Assembly (NCBI GenBank): GCA_963849305.1
Contig: CAWKGV010000025.1
Location: 12,987 to 76,986, forward strand
Direction of reading: 5' to 3'
From: CAWKGV01 sp963849305
Lineage (GTDB): Bacteria > Pseudomonadota > Alphaproteobacteria > Acetobacterales > Acetobacteraceae
DNA: 64,000 bases
Part shown: positions 29,003 through 36,894 of the stretch, one piece after another
Numbering within the stretch: position 1 is the stretch's first letter
Layout: every line of letters begins with the position of its first letter
Translations under genes and position numbers: made by a program
The notes under the pieces: generated by a model
Told to the model about the DNA's origin: nothing
Databases searched by the model: none
What the model saw: the letters and a program-made list of their open reading frames with translations, nothing else

Positions 29003-29942
29003 CAAGGACGCGACAATCCAGCCCCCGCCCCTGAGGCTTTCGCGCATCTTCCCCGCGCCGCGCGAGATGGTCTTCAAGGCCTGGAGTTCCAGCGATCACG
29101 TGAGGCGCTGGTTCTGCCCGACGGGCTACACGGTGCCGGAGGCCATGGTGCGAATGGATGTCGGCGGCCCGTTCGAGGTCTGCATGCGTGGACCCGGCGG
29201 GATCGACCACTGGACGCGCGGCGTATTCGCCGAAGTCTCGCCGCTCGATCGATTGGTGCTCGATGGACACGCGATTGATGCCTCGGGCCGTCCGTTGTTC
29301 CGCGCCTACACGGAGGTGAGCTTCGCCGACCATCCAGGCGGCACGCGCATGGATGTGGTCCAAACCTACACCTTCGCGAACCCAGCGGAAGCCGCCCCGA
29401 TGGTGAAGGGTGCCCCCGTGGGATGGGCCCAGACGCTGGACAAGCTGGAAGCGGAGCTGGCGCGGATGCAGGGCGGCGGCGCGAAACGCTCCGTGGCGCA
29501 CGCAACCTTCCATCTGGAGCGGACCTACGACGCGCCGATCGAGCGGGTGTTCCAGGCCTGGTCCGACGAGGCCGCGAAAAGCAGATGGTTCAGCGGCGTC
29601 GAGGGCAAATGGCAGCTGTTAGAGCGGCACATGGATTTCCGCATTGGCGGCCGCGAGTGGCTCAAGGGGCGTTGGGAAGGAGGCGTTGTCTCGACCTTCG
29701 ACGCCGTTTACCACGACATCATCCCATGCGAGCGCATTATCTACACCTACGAGATGCACCAGGACGACAGGAAGATCTCCGTCTCGCTCGCCACCATTCA
29801 GCTCAAGAGGGAGGGGGCGCACCGGACGACTATCATGGTCACGGAACAAGGCGCTTTCCTCGACGGTTATGACGACGCCGGCTCGCGCGAACAGGGCACA
29901 GGCTTCCTTTTGGATCGGCTGGGCGCGTCGTTGCGATTCTGA
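28986..29942 (+). CDS. SRPBCC (AHSA1-like) protein with two domains
   Basis: 318 residues from the third of three clustered ATGs (28986), which stands 6 bases after AAGGAG; 28980 is the earliest. Two SRPBCC/AHSA1 domains follow one another: residues about 15-160 (RIFPAPREMVFKAWSSSDHV, RRWFCPTGYTVPEAMVRMDV) and about 172-318 (FHLERTYDAPIERVFQAWSD, with KSRWFSGVEGKWQLLERHMD). Each has the START-like helix-grip pattern with a PxxxVFxAW motif. Most members have one domain; here the two seem to have arisen by duplication or by fusion of neighbours. Such proteins bind hydrophobic ligands, and no enzyme activity can be assigned. Overlap with the ArsR gene shows a joint operon. Confidence 0.85.
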   Translation: MAQARDKDATIQPPPLRLSRIFPAPREMVFKAWSSSDHVRRWFCPTGYTVPEAMVRMDVGGPFEVCMRGPGGIDHWTRGVFAEVSPLDRLVLDGHAIDASGRPLFRAYTEVSFADHPGGTRMDVVQTYTFANPAEAAPMVKGAPVGWAQTLDKLEAELARMQGGGAKRSVAHATFHLERTYDAPIERVFQAWSDEAAKSRWFSGVEGKWQLLERHMDFRIGGREWLKGRWEGGVVSTFDAVYHDIIPCERIIYTYEMHQDDRKISVSLATIQLKREGAHRTTIMVTEQGAFLDGYDDAGSREQGTGFLLDRLGASLRF

Positions 29943-30126
29943 GTGGAGCGCAAGCGTCCGGTTGCAACCGAAGTCCACGAGCTGCTCGGTTCCGGGCTCC
30001 GGTTCCCTGCAGAATAAAAAAGTTCGTGACACCGCTTCACGGTTCGTTTAGCGTCACTGTTATCGTCCATTGACGCTGCACACGCGGGGTTTTGCAGCGC
30101 TTGCCAAAAATGATGGTTGATAGCTG

Positions 30127-31131
30127 ATGACTCGCTCTCCTCTGGAATCTGTTCTGTCCGCCGCGGCGGCGGGCCTACTCCTGATCGCGGCACCGTTCGC
30201 GGCGAGCGCGGCTGTGCCCGCGAACAACAAGGGTGTTGTCGAACTCGAAACAGACAGTCCGGCCGGCATCTCGGTTCGCTTGGCTGAAGACATGGCGAGC
30301 ATCGTCGGGGATGGAGCCACTCGGCGCGTGCTGCCCATTGTCGGCAGTAATGCCCTGCAGAATATCACTGACCTGATGCTGCTGCGCGGGATCGACGTCG
30401 CTATTCTGCCCACCGATGCCCTCGATTACGTACGGCAGCAGAACCTTTATCCCAATATCGATGGCTCGGTAACTTACATCGCCAAGCTGTACAATGAGGA
30501 ATTCCATCTGCTGGCGCGCTCGGACATAACCAGCGTTGCCGACCTCGCGAACCGGAAGGTGAATATTGACCCGGCCAATGGCGGGACCGCGATCACCGCC
30601 AGCCGCATCTTCAATCAGCTCGGCGTGCAGGTCGTGCCGACGACCGACAATTCAGCGGTGGCGCTGGAGAAGTTGCGCCGGGGGGAAATCGCGGCGCTCG
30701 CGTTCGTAGGCGGGAAGCCGGCGCCGCTCTTCCAAGATCTTTCCGGGAGCGATGGGCTCCATCTCCTTTCCATCCCGATGACATCCGGCGCTGGCTACGA
30801 ACCAGCACAGATCACCAGAGACGACTATCCGGGGCTGGTACAGTCTCCGATCAATACGGTGTCGGTGAGCATGGGGCTGTTTGTCGCTCCGCTCACGCCA
30901 AATTCAGATCGATATAAGAATGTGGCTCGCTTCGTCAACACCTTCTTCACGCAGTTTCAGACCCTGCTGCAACCGGGCCACCAGCCGAACTGGAACGAGG
31001 TCGACCTCGCCGCGACGATCCCCGGATGGCGCCGCTTCGCGCCGGCCGACGAGTGGATCAGGCGCAACTCCGCTGTTGCATCCAACGATGATATGAGTAC
31101 CGATGAAGGTGGCTTTCTTGCGCTTCCTTGA
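30127..31131 (+). CDS. TAXI-family TRAP-transporter-type solute-binding protein, C-terminus probably frameshifted
   Basis: 334 residues with a signal peptide (LLLIAAPFAASA region, cut near residue 28). The TAXI fold shows in LPIVGSNALQNITDLMLLRG, VAILPTDALDYVRQQNLYPN and DLANRKVNIDPANGGTAITA. The frame stops at 31131 soon after GWRRFAPADEWIRR. In the +1 frame a sensible tail continues past the stop (FLDARERANGAQPLTQAEKD and DRLFDQFVRWEKQR) to TAG at 31223-31225, suggesting one base was gained or lost at about 31075-31120. No TRAP membrane subunits are nearby, so it is an orphan binding protein; it may act as a ligand sensor or with a distant transporter. Confidence 0.8.
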   Translation: MTRSPLESVLSAAAAGLLLIAAPFAASAAVPANNKGVVELETDSPAGISVRLAEDMASIVGDGATRRVLPIVGSNALQNITDLMLLRGIDVAILPTDALDYVRQQNLYPNIDGSVTYIAKLYNEEFHLLARSDITSVADLANRKVNIDPANGGTAITASRIFNQLGVQVVPTTDNSAVALEKLRRGEIAALAFVGGKPAPLFQDLSGSDGLHLLSIPMTSGAGYEPAQITRDDYPGLVQSPINTVSVSMGLFVAPLTPNSDRYKNVARFVNTFFTQFQTLLQPGHQPNWNEVDLAATIPGWRRFAPADEWIRRNSAVASNDDMSTDEGGFLALP

Positions 31132-31238
31132 CGCGCGCGAACGAGCCAATGGCGCGCAGCCGCTTACTCAAGCTGAGAAGGACCGGCTGTTCGATCAGTT
31201 TGTGCGCTGGGAAAAGCAGCGTTAGCCGAGACGCGGAC

Positions 31239-32837
31239 GTGAAACGCTGGCAGCTCGCCGCGGGGGTGGCCCTTATCCCCCTGCTCCTCGGCCCCGCGAA
31301 CGCTGACCCGGCCCCGAAGCGCGGGGGCATCCTAGAATACGCGGTCGACGCGGAGCCGCCCAACTACGATTGTGAGGCCAACTTCTCGTTCGTCGCCAAT
31401 CACGTGCTCGCGCCGCACTATTCAACCCTGCTCAAGTTCGACACAGCCCATTATCCCGAGGTCGAGGGCGATCTCGCGCAATCCTGGAGCGTGGCGGCCG
31501 ACCACATGACCTACACGTTCCGGCTGGCGCCGAACGTGCTGTTCCACGACGGCTCGCCGCTGACCTCGGCGGATATCAAGGCGACCTACGAGCGGATCAT
31601 CCATCCCCCACCTGGCGTCATCTCCGCCCGCAAGGCCGACTACGCGGCGATCACCCAGATCGACACGCCAGACGACCGCACGGTGGTGTTTCACCTCCAG
31701 TGGCCGGACGCGGCGATGCTGGCGAATTTCGCCTCGCCCTGGAACTGCATCTACAGCGCCCGAAAGCTGAAGGACGATCCGCAGTACCCCAAGACGCACG
31801 TGCTCGGCACCGGCCCGTTCGTTTTCGTCGCGCATGAGAAGGGCGCCCATTGGATCGGCAAGCGCTGGGACAAGTATTTCCGGCCTGGTCATCCATACCT
31901 GGATGGGTTCCGCGTCGACTTCATGTCCGGCCCGGCCGTGGTCAAGGCCATGGAGAGCGGCCAGGTGATGACCCAGTTCCGTGGCTTCACGCCCACGGAG
32001 CGCGATGAACTCGTGCATGCGATGGGCAGGCGGGTGACGACCTACGAGAGCCCGTGGATCACCGACCTGTTGCTGGTGTTCAACACCCGCCAGCCGCCGT
32101 TCAACGACGTACGGGTGCGACGCGCGCTGTCGCTGGCGATCGATCGCTGGCATGCGGCCGATGAGTTGTCGTCGTCGACGTTCCTCAGGTATGTGGGCGG
32201 CCTGATGCGCCCGGGCACCGCCATGAGCACGCCCGAGGCCGATCTCGTGACCCTCCCGGGCTTTTCGCACGACATCGGCGCATCCCGCGCGGAAGCACGA
32301 CGGCTACTCGCCGAGGCGGGGGTGCCGCATCTCTCGCTCACCCTGACCAACCGCAACGACGTGCCGATCCCCTATGCCCCGGCCGGGGACTTCTTGATCA
32401 AGGCGTGGAAGGCGATCGGGGTCGACGCCAAGGAGGAGATGCTGCCGACCAAGGGCTGGCAGTCGGCGCTCGAACAGGGTCACTTCGCGGCGGCGCTCGA
32501 TCTCGGCGCGGACTACTTCGACGACCCGACGATCCAGCTGGCGCGCTACGTCTCGCGCGACCTCTCGCCGCTCAACCATGCCGGGTCAAGCGACGAGTTT
32601 CTCGACGCGCTGTTCGCCGGCCAGGCGGTCAGCACCGATGTGCGCAAACGCGCGGCGATCGTGCGCGCCTTCGAGCGGCACGCGCTGGGAGAAGCTTACA
32701 CGGTGCCGGTCCTGTGGTGGTACCGCATCATTGTCGCCTCGGCCAAGCTCAAGGGCTGGAACATCACGCCGACGCATTACATCGGCCAAGACCTCGGTGA
32801 CGTCTGGCTCGATCAGGGCGCCCTAGCCGCACGATAA
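31239..32837 (+). CDS. ABC transporter substrate-binding protein, peptide/nickel family (SBP_bac_5)
   Basis: 532 residues from GTG 31239, chosen because a signal peptide starts there (VKRWQLAAGVALIPLLLGPA, cut after NADPAP); the open frame reaches back to 31128 but the upstream 37 residues are not signal-like and overlap the likely end of the TAXI gene. Family V binding-protein blocks include EVEGDLAQSWSV, TYTFRLAPNVLFHDGSPLTS, NTRQPPFNDVRVRRALSLAI and EAGVPHLSLTL. Proteins of this family bind oligopeptides, opines, nickel or other ligands. There are no permease or ATPase genes beside it, so it is an orphan. It lies 30 bases before the MFS gene. Confidence 0.88.
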   Translation: MKRWQLAAGVALIPLLLGPANADPAPKRGGILEYAVDAEPPNYDCEANFSFVANHVLAPHYSTLLKFDTAHYPEVEGDLAQSWSVAADHMTYTFRLAPNVLFHDGSPLTSADIKATYERIIHPPPGVISARKADYAAITQIDTPDDRTVVFHLQWPDAAMLANFASPWNCIYSARKLKDDPQYPKTHVLGTGPFVFVAHEKGAHWIGKRWDKYFRPGHPYLDGFRVDFMSGPAVVKAMESGQVMTQFRGFTPTERDELVHAMGRRVTTYESPWITDLLLVFNTRQPPFNDVRVRRALSLAIDRWHAADELSSSTFLRYVGGLMRPGTAMSTPEADLVTLPGFSHDIGASRAEARRLLAEAGVPHLSLTLTNRNDVPIPYAPAGDFLIKAWKAIGVDAKEEMLPTKGWQSALEQGHFAAALDLGADYFDDPTIQLARYVSRDLSPLNHAGSSDEFLDALFAGQAVSTDVRKRAAIVRAFERHALGEAYTVPVLWWYRIIVASAKLKGWNITPTHYIGQDLGDVWLDQGALAAR

Positions 32838-32866
32838 ACGGCGAACACAAAGGGGGGGAGGAAAGA

Positions 32867-34144
32867 ATGGAAGACGCTAGGCGGGCATCAGCCAATCGCT
32901 GGCTGCAGTTGGCGACTGGTGTCATTTGCATGGTGATGATCGCCAACCTGCAATATGGCTGGAACCTGTTCGTCAACCCGATCAATCACGAGCACCACTG
33001 GGGCCGCGCCGCCATTCAGGTGGCGTTCAGCCTCTTCGTGCTGACCGAGACCTGGCTGGTGCCGGTCGAAGGGTGGTGCGTCGATCGCTTCGGCCCGCGG
33101 ATCGTGGTGATGGTGGGGGGCGTGCTGGTGGCGCTGGCCTGGGCCATCAACTCGGTCGCCAGTTCCTTGCCGGTGCTCTACCTCGCGGCGATCATCTCCG
33201 GTATCGGCGCCGGTGCGGTCTATGGCACCTGCGTCGGTAACGCGCTCAAGTGGTTCGCCGACCACCGGGGTCTCGCGGCCGGGGTGACGGCGGCCGGCTT
33301 CGGCGCTGGCGCGGCCGCAACGGTCGTGCCGATCCAGATGGTCATCGCCGCCAGCGGCTATCATGCGGCGTTCCTGTGGTTCGGCCTCGGGCAAGGGGCG
33401 GTGATCCTGGTGCTGTCGCAGTTCCTGCGTGCGCCGAGCGCGAAGGATGTGGCCGCGCCATCGACCCGGCTCACCCAGTCCACTCGCAGCTACAAGCCGG
33501 CGGAAATGCTGCGCACGCCGTTGTTCTGGGTGCTCTACGTCATGTTCATCCTGGTCGGCGCGGGCGGGTTGATGGCCACCGCGCAACTGGCCTCGATCGC
33601 CAGCGACTTCGGGATCGCCAAGACGCCGATCGCCGTGTTCGGTATCACCGGCACGGTGCTCACCGTCGCGCTGACCGTGAACAACGTCCTGAACGGCCTG
33701 GCGCGGCCGTTCTTCGGATGGGTATCCGACAGGATCGGGCGCGAGCAGACGATGTGCGTCGTCTTCGCGGCCGGCGCATTGAGCATATGGGGGCTCGGCA
33801 CGTTCGGGCGCGGGCCGGGCGCATTCGTCCTGCTGAGCGGATTGGTGTATTTCACCTGGGGCGAGATCTATAGCCTCTTCCCCTCCACCTGCACCGACGC
33901 CTTCGGCACGGCCTACGCCACCACCAACGCCGGCCTGCTCTACACCGCCAAGGGCACGGCGGCGCTGCTCGTGCCCCTGGCCAATGTCGTGGTCAGCAGC
34001 ACCGGCGGCTGGCACACTGTGTTCCTAATCGCCGCCGCCATGGATGCGGTCGCGGCGCTCATGGCCATTTTGGTTCTCAAGCCAATGCGAAGCGCTCACC
34101 ACGCGGGTCTTGCCGCGCGCGAGCTGCCTGCTATTCCGGTCTGA
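32867..34144 (+). CDS. MFS transporter of the oxalate/formate antiporter (OFA) family
   Basis: 425 residues with about twelve hydrophobic helices. The ATG follows a purine-rich GGGGGGAGGAAAG. OFA features are the long N-terminal helix and loop FVNPINHEHHWGRAAIQVAF, the AGVTAAGFGAGAAATVVPIQ block near 143-162, and GWVSDRIGREQTMCVVFAAG at the 8-9 loop. Members exchange small mono- and dicarboxylates such as oxalate and formate. The charged Lys/Arg of OxlT cannot be matched with confidence, so the substrate is open. Preceded by orphan TAXI and SBP_bac_5 binding proteins on the same strand with tight spacing, which suggests a co-transcribed uptake cluster. Confidence 0.88.
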   Translation: MEDARRASANRWLQLATGVICMVMIANLQYGWNLFVNPINHEHHWGRAAIQVAFSLFVLTETWLVPVEGWCVDRFGPRIVVMVGGVLVALAWAINSVASSLPVLYLAAIISGIGAGAVYGTCVGNALKWFADHRGLAAGVTAAGFGAGAAATVVPIQMVIAASGYHAAFLWFGLGQGAVILVLSQFLRAPSAKDVAAPSTRLTQSTRSYKPAEMLRTPLFWVLYVMFILVGAGGLMATAQLASIASDFGIAKTPIAVFGITGTVLTVALTVNNVLNGLARPFFGWVSDRIGREQTMCVVFAAGALSIWGLGTFGRGPGAFVLLSGLVYFTWGEIYSLFPSTCTDAFGTAYATTNAGLLYTAKGTAALLVPLANVVVSSTGGWHTVFLIAAAMDAVAALMAILVLKPMRSAHHAGLAARELPAIPV

Positions 34145-34204
34145 TAGCCGAACCCCTCCGGCGCGGTCGCGAGTCCGGCCGACGCCAATGTTCAGGATCC
34201 AACG

Positions 34205-34498
34205 ATGTATGCGGCCATTCGTCAGGGCAAAGCAAAGGCCGGCATGGCTGAAGAGCTGGCGCAAAGGATCAAGGAGGGGGCAATCCCGATCATCAGTGAT
34301 GTCCCGGGGTTCAGGGCCTACTATGTGATCTATGCGCCAGACGACACGGTGACGGCGATCAGTATCTTCGACAACCATGCGGGCGCCGAGGAGTCCAACC
34401 GGCGCGCGCTCGCGTGGATCGAGCAGAACCTGACACCTCTGCTCGCCGGACCAGCCACGGCGGTTGCCGGGCCAGTGATCGTTCACACGCTGGCGTAA
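34205..34498 (+). CDS. Small protein, probable dimeric alpha/beta-barrel (ABM-like)
   Basis: 97 residues. It starts MYAAIRQGKAKAGMAEELAQ, then ISDVPGFRAYYVIYAPDDTV and TAISIFDNHAGAEESNRRAL, the beta-alpha-beta-beta pattern of the antibiotic-biosynthesis-monooxygenase-like fold. Similar small proteins are common and often uncharacterised. It lies 60 bases after the MFS gene on the same strand and tail-to-tail with yraN. No catalytic residues can be named. Confidence 0.7.
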   Translation: MYAAIRQGKAKAGMAEELAQRIKEGAIPIISDVPGFRAYYVIYAPDDTVTAISIFDNHAGAEESNRRALAWIEQNLTPLLAGPATAVAGPVIVHTLA

Positions 34499-34512
34499 GC
34501 AGCCAAGCACGG

Positions 34513-34938
34513 TCATCCGCCGGGCTGATCTTCCACCCGGAAGGCGTCGGAGATGCGCCGGATGTTGCCGCGCGCGTCCACCACCAGCACGTCGAAGCGA
34601 ACCCCGGCCGTGCCCCAGTCGGGGCGTTCGGCCAAAAGGATTTCCGTTGCCGCGATCAAACGGCGGCACTGGCGGGAGGAAAGCGCCCCGGCGGCATCGG
34701 ACAGGGTGGGCCGCGCCTTGACCTCGACCACGGCAAGCACCCCGTCTTTCAGGGCCAGGACATCGAGTTCCCCGGCTTGAGTGCGAACCCGCCGGCCGAC
34801 GATCGTCCAGCCGTCGCGCTCGAGGGCGCGGCACGCCGCCGCCTCGGCCACCATGCCGCGCGAATGGGCGCGCGAGGCCCGTTGCGATCGGCGGACCGTG
34901 ACCGGCTCGCGCTGATTCGGCGGTGGCGGCGCGTTCAT
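34513..34938 (-). CDS. YraN/UPF0102 family nuclease-like protein
   Basis: 141 residues from ATG 34938; the frame can begin at 34995, but the added residues are not family-like. The core of the family is visible: GMVAEAAACRALERDGWTIV, then TQAGELDVLALKDGVLAVVE and VKARPTLSDAAGALSSRQCR. The Glu-x-Asp and Glu-Val-Lys residues correspond to a restriction-endonuclease-like (PD-(D/E)XK) site. The family is widespread and lacks a settled function. It is divergent from the redoxin/oxygenase gene. Confidence 0.9.
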   Translation of the reverse strand: MNAPPPPNQREPVTVRRSQRASRAHSRGMVAEAAACRALERDGWTIVGRRVRTQAGELDVLALKDGVLAVVEVKARPTLSDAAGALSSRQCRRLIAATEILLAERPDWGTAGVRFDVLVVDARGNIRRISDAFRVEDQPGG

Positions 34939-35033
34939 CAGGTCTGGCGCGGCATGAACTGACGGTATCATTACGAAATCAGGCACGGCAAGCACGCATT
35001 GTTAACCGACCTCGGCTATTGCCTCGGGCAGCA

Positions 35034-36146
35034 ATGAGCGACCAGCTATCCTCTCTCGCGCAGGCGGGCGATTCGATGCCGTTCTGTTACGGAATGGCCG
35101 CCGATCGGCGCTTCTACTCGCTTGAGGAGCAGACTGGCCGGGCGGCCGTCATGGTTCTAATCGACCGGACCTCCCCGAGCGATGGGCCGGTCGTCGAGGG
35201 TCTTGTCCGCCAGTCCCTCGCTTTCGCCGCCCGCGACGCGGACGTGCTGATCCTGGGCAACGAGGACGTGGTGCGCGCGCTCAGGGGCCGCGTGCCCGCT
35301 CCCCTGCGGCTGATCGACTGCGGCACCGACTTCCTGGCTCGCTGCGGCGCCCTGGGAGGCGACATGACGGTGCTGGTGATCGACCGCAATCGGCGGGTGG
35401 CGGCGCGCGTGTCGCCCGTCCAGGAATGCGGGATCGCGGCGGCCTGCCTCGGTTGGCTCGACCGGCTGCCGTTCGAGCATCCACGTGATGTGGTCCTGCC
35501 CGCGCCGGTGTTGATGCTGCCGAACCTGATCCCGCCCGATCTTTGCCGAACCCTGATCGAGCGGTTCGAGAGCAGTGCCAGCATCGACGGCGAGATCGCG
35601 ACGATCGACCTGGCCGGCGCGGTGCAGAGCCGGATCAATCACGAGAAGAAACGGCGCCGTGACCTGCTGATCCCGCCGGAAGACCGGCTGCACCCGATCT
35701 TGCATCGGACTCTGCTGCGCCGCTGCGCTCCGGAGATCGCGCGGGCGTTCCAGACAACCGTCGCATATACCGACCGCATCCTGGTCGCCCGTTATGACGA
35801 GTCCGGAGGCTGGTTCCGCCGGCACCGGGACAATCTGGGCGAGAACGTCGCGTTCCGGGAGTTCGCGATCTCGGTCAATCTGAACACCGAGGAGTATGAG
35901 GGCGGCCATCTGCTCTTCCCGGAATACAACGACCATCGCTACCGGCCGCCGACCGGAGCGGGGATCATCTTTTCCGCTTCGCTGCTGCATGAGGCCACGC
36001 CGGTGGCGCGCGGCCGTCGCTACGTTCTGCTGACCTTCTTTCACGGCGAGGTGGCCGAGGCGCGTCGGCGAGACTACGTGGCCCGGTGTTCGCCGTCATC
36101 CGCGGCGAATACCGGGGATCCACTTGCCTCGGTGCCGGTGGGTTAA
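35034..36146 (+). CDS. Redoxin-like domain fused to a 2-oxoglutarate/Fe(II) oxygenase
   Basis: 370 residues from ATG 35034. The first half, to about 150, resembles a thioredoxin-fold peroxiredoxin (MPFCYGMAADRRFYSLEEQT, then GGDMTVLVIDRNRRVAARVS), but the usual peroxidatic Cys motif is missing, so it is probably a non-catalytic domain. The second half is a prolyl-4-hydroxylase-type oxygenase: ILVARYDESGGWFRRHRDN gives the His and Asp iron ligands, FAISVNLNTEEYEGGHLLFP the jelly roll, and SASLLHEATPVARGRRYVLL the distal His and the 2-oxoglutarate-binding Arg. The target is unknown. It stands alone. Confidence 0.82.
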   Translation: MSDQLSSLAQAGDSMPFCYGMAADRRFYSLEEQTGRAAVMVLIDRTSPSDGPVVEGLVRQSLAFAARDADVLILGNEDVVRALRGRVPAPLRLIDCGTDFLARCGALGGDMTVLVIDRNRRVAARVSPVQECGIAAACLGWLDRLPFEHPRDVVLPAPVLMLPNLIPPDLCRTLIERFESSASIDGEIATIDLAGAVQSRINHEKKRRRDLLIPPEDRLHPILHRTLLRRCAPEIARAFQTTVAYTDRILVARYDESGGWFRRHRDNLGENVAFREFAISVNLNTEEYEGGHLLFPEYNDHRYRPPTGAGIIFSASLLHEATPVARGRRYVLLTFFHGEVAEARRRDYVARCSPSSAANTGDPLASVPVG

Positions 36147-36297
36147 GTCGTGGATGGTCGGCCTTCGCCGACCATGACGAGGAGAGGACGCCAGGGGCGG
36201 CCGGTGTTACTTTCGGTTGCACGCCAGGAACCTGTCGGCAACATAGCGATCGTAGATCGCCGGCCACTGCAAATGAGCCCCTGTTAGGACGCGCCCA

Positions 36298-36894
36298 ATG
36301 GTTTTCCACCGTTCCGTTCCGATCTCCAAGCTCGGGCTGCCTGTCGTCCTGACGGGAATGGTCGGGCTGGGGGCGTGCGCGGTGCCACAGCCGACCAGCC
36401 CGAATGTCATGGTGCTGCCGTCGCCGGGCAAGAACTTCGCCCAATTCCAGCAAGAAGACGGATCCTGCCGGCAGTACGCGAGCCAGCAGATCGGTTACGG
36501 GTCACCCTCGCAGGCGGCGACCCAAAGCGGCGTTGGCAGCGCGGTGGTGGGAACCGGGCTCGGCGCGGCCGCCGGAGCGGCGCTCGGGGCGGTCGGCGGC
36601 AATGCCGGGCTTGGCGCCGCGCTTGGTGCCGGCACCGGATTGTTGTTCGGCAGCGCCGTCGGGGCGAACAACGCGCAAGCCTCGGCGGCTGGTGTGCAGC
36701 AACGCTATGATACCGCTTACGTGCAGTGCATGACCGTCGACGGCAACCAGCTCGCGCAGGCGCCGGTGGCCGGTTATGCGCCAGTCGCGGCCGGATATCC
36801 GGCCTACGGGCCGGCTCCCGCCTATGCCTACTATCCGCCGGTCGTTTACGGGGGCGGAGTGGTGGTGATCGGCGGCGGTCGGCGCTGGCGCTGA
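36298..36894 (+). CDS. Glycine-zipper outer-membrane-like lipoprotein
   Basis: 198 residues. A lipobox is present (VGLGAC, Cys at about 27) after a hydrophobic segment, so a lipoprotein is likely. The central part has repeated small-residue zipper blocks: GTGLGAAAGAALGAVGGNAG and GAALGAGTGLLFGSAVGANN, as in glycine-zipper proteins that insert in membranes. Two Cys (DGSCRQY and YVQCMTV) lie either side. The C-terminal tail is rich in Pro, Tyr, Ala and Gly. Function unknown. Its 3' end overlaps the convergent HAD-IIIC gene by 49 bases. Confidence 0.78.
   Translation: MVFHRSVPISKLGLPVVLTGMVGLGACAVPQPTSPNVMVLPSPGKNFAQFQQEDGSCRQYASQQIGYGSPSQAATQSGVGSAVVGTGLGAAAGAALGAVGGNAGLGAALGAGTGLLFGSAVGANNAQASAAGVQQRYDTAYVQCMTVDGNQLAQAPVAGYAPVAAGYPAYGPAPAYAYYPPVVYGGGVVVIGGGRRWR

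Noticed and set aside
31128..31238. Upstream extension of the SBP_bac_5 gene to TTG 31128
   Set aside because: It has no signal-peptide character and overlaps the likely continuation of the TAXI gene.
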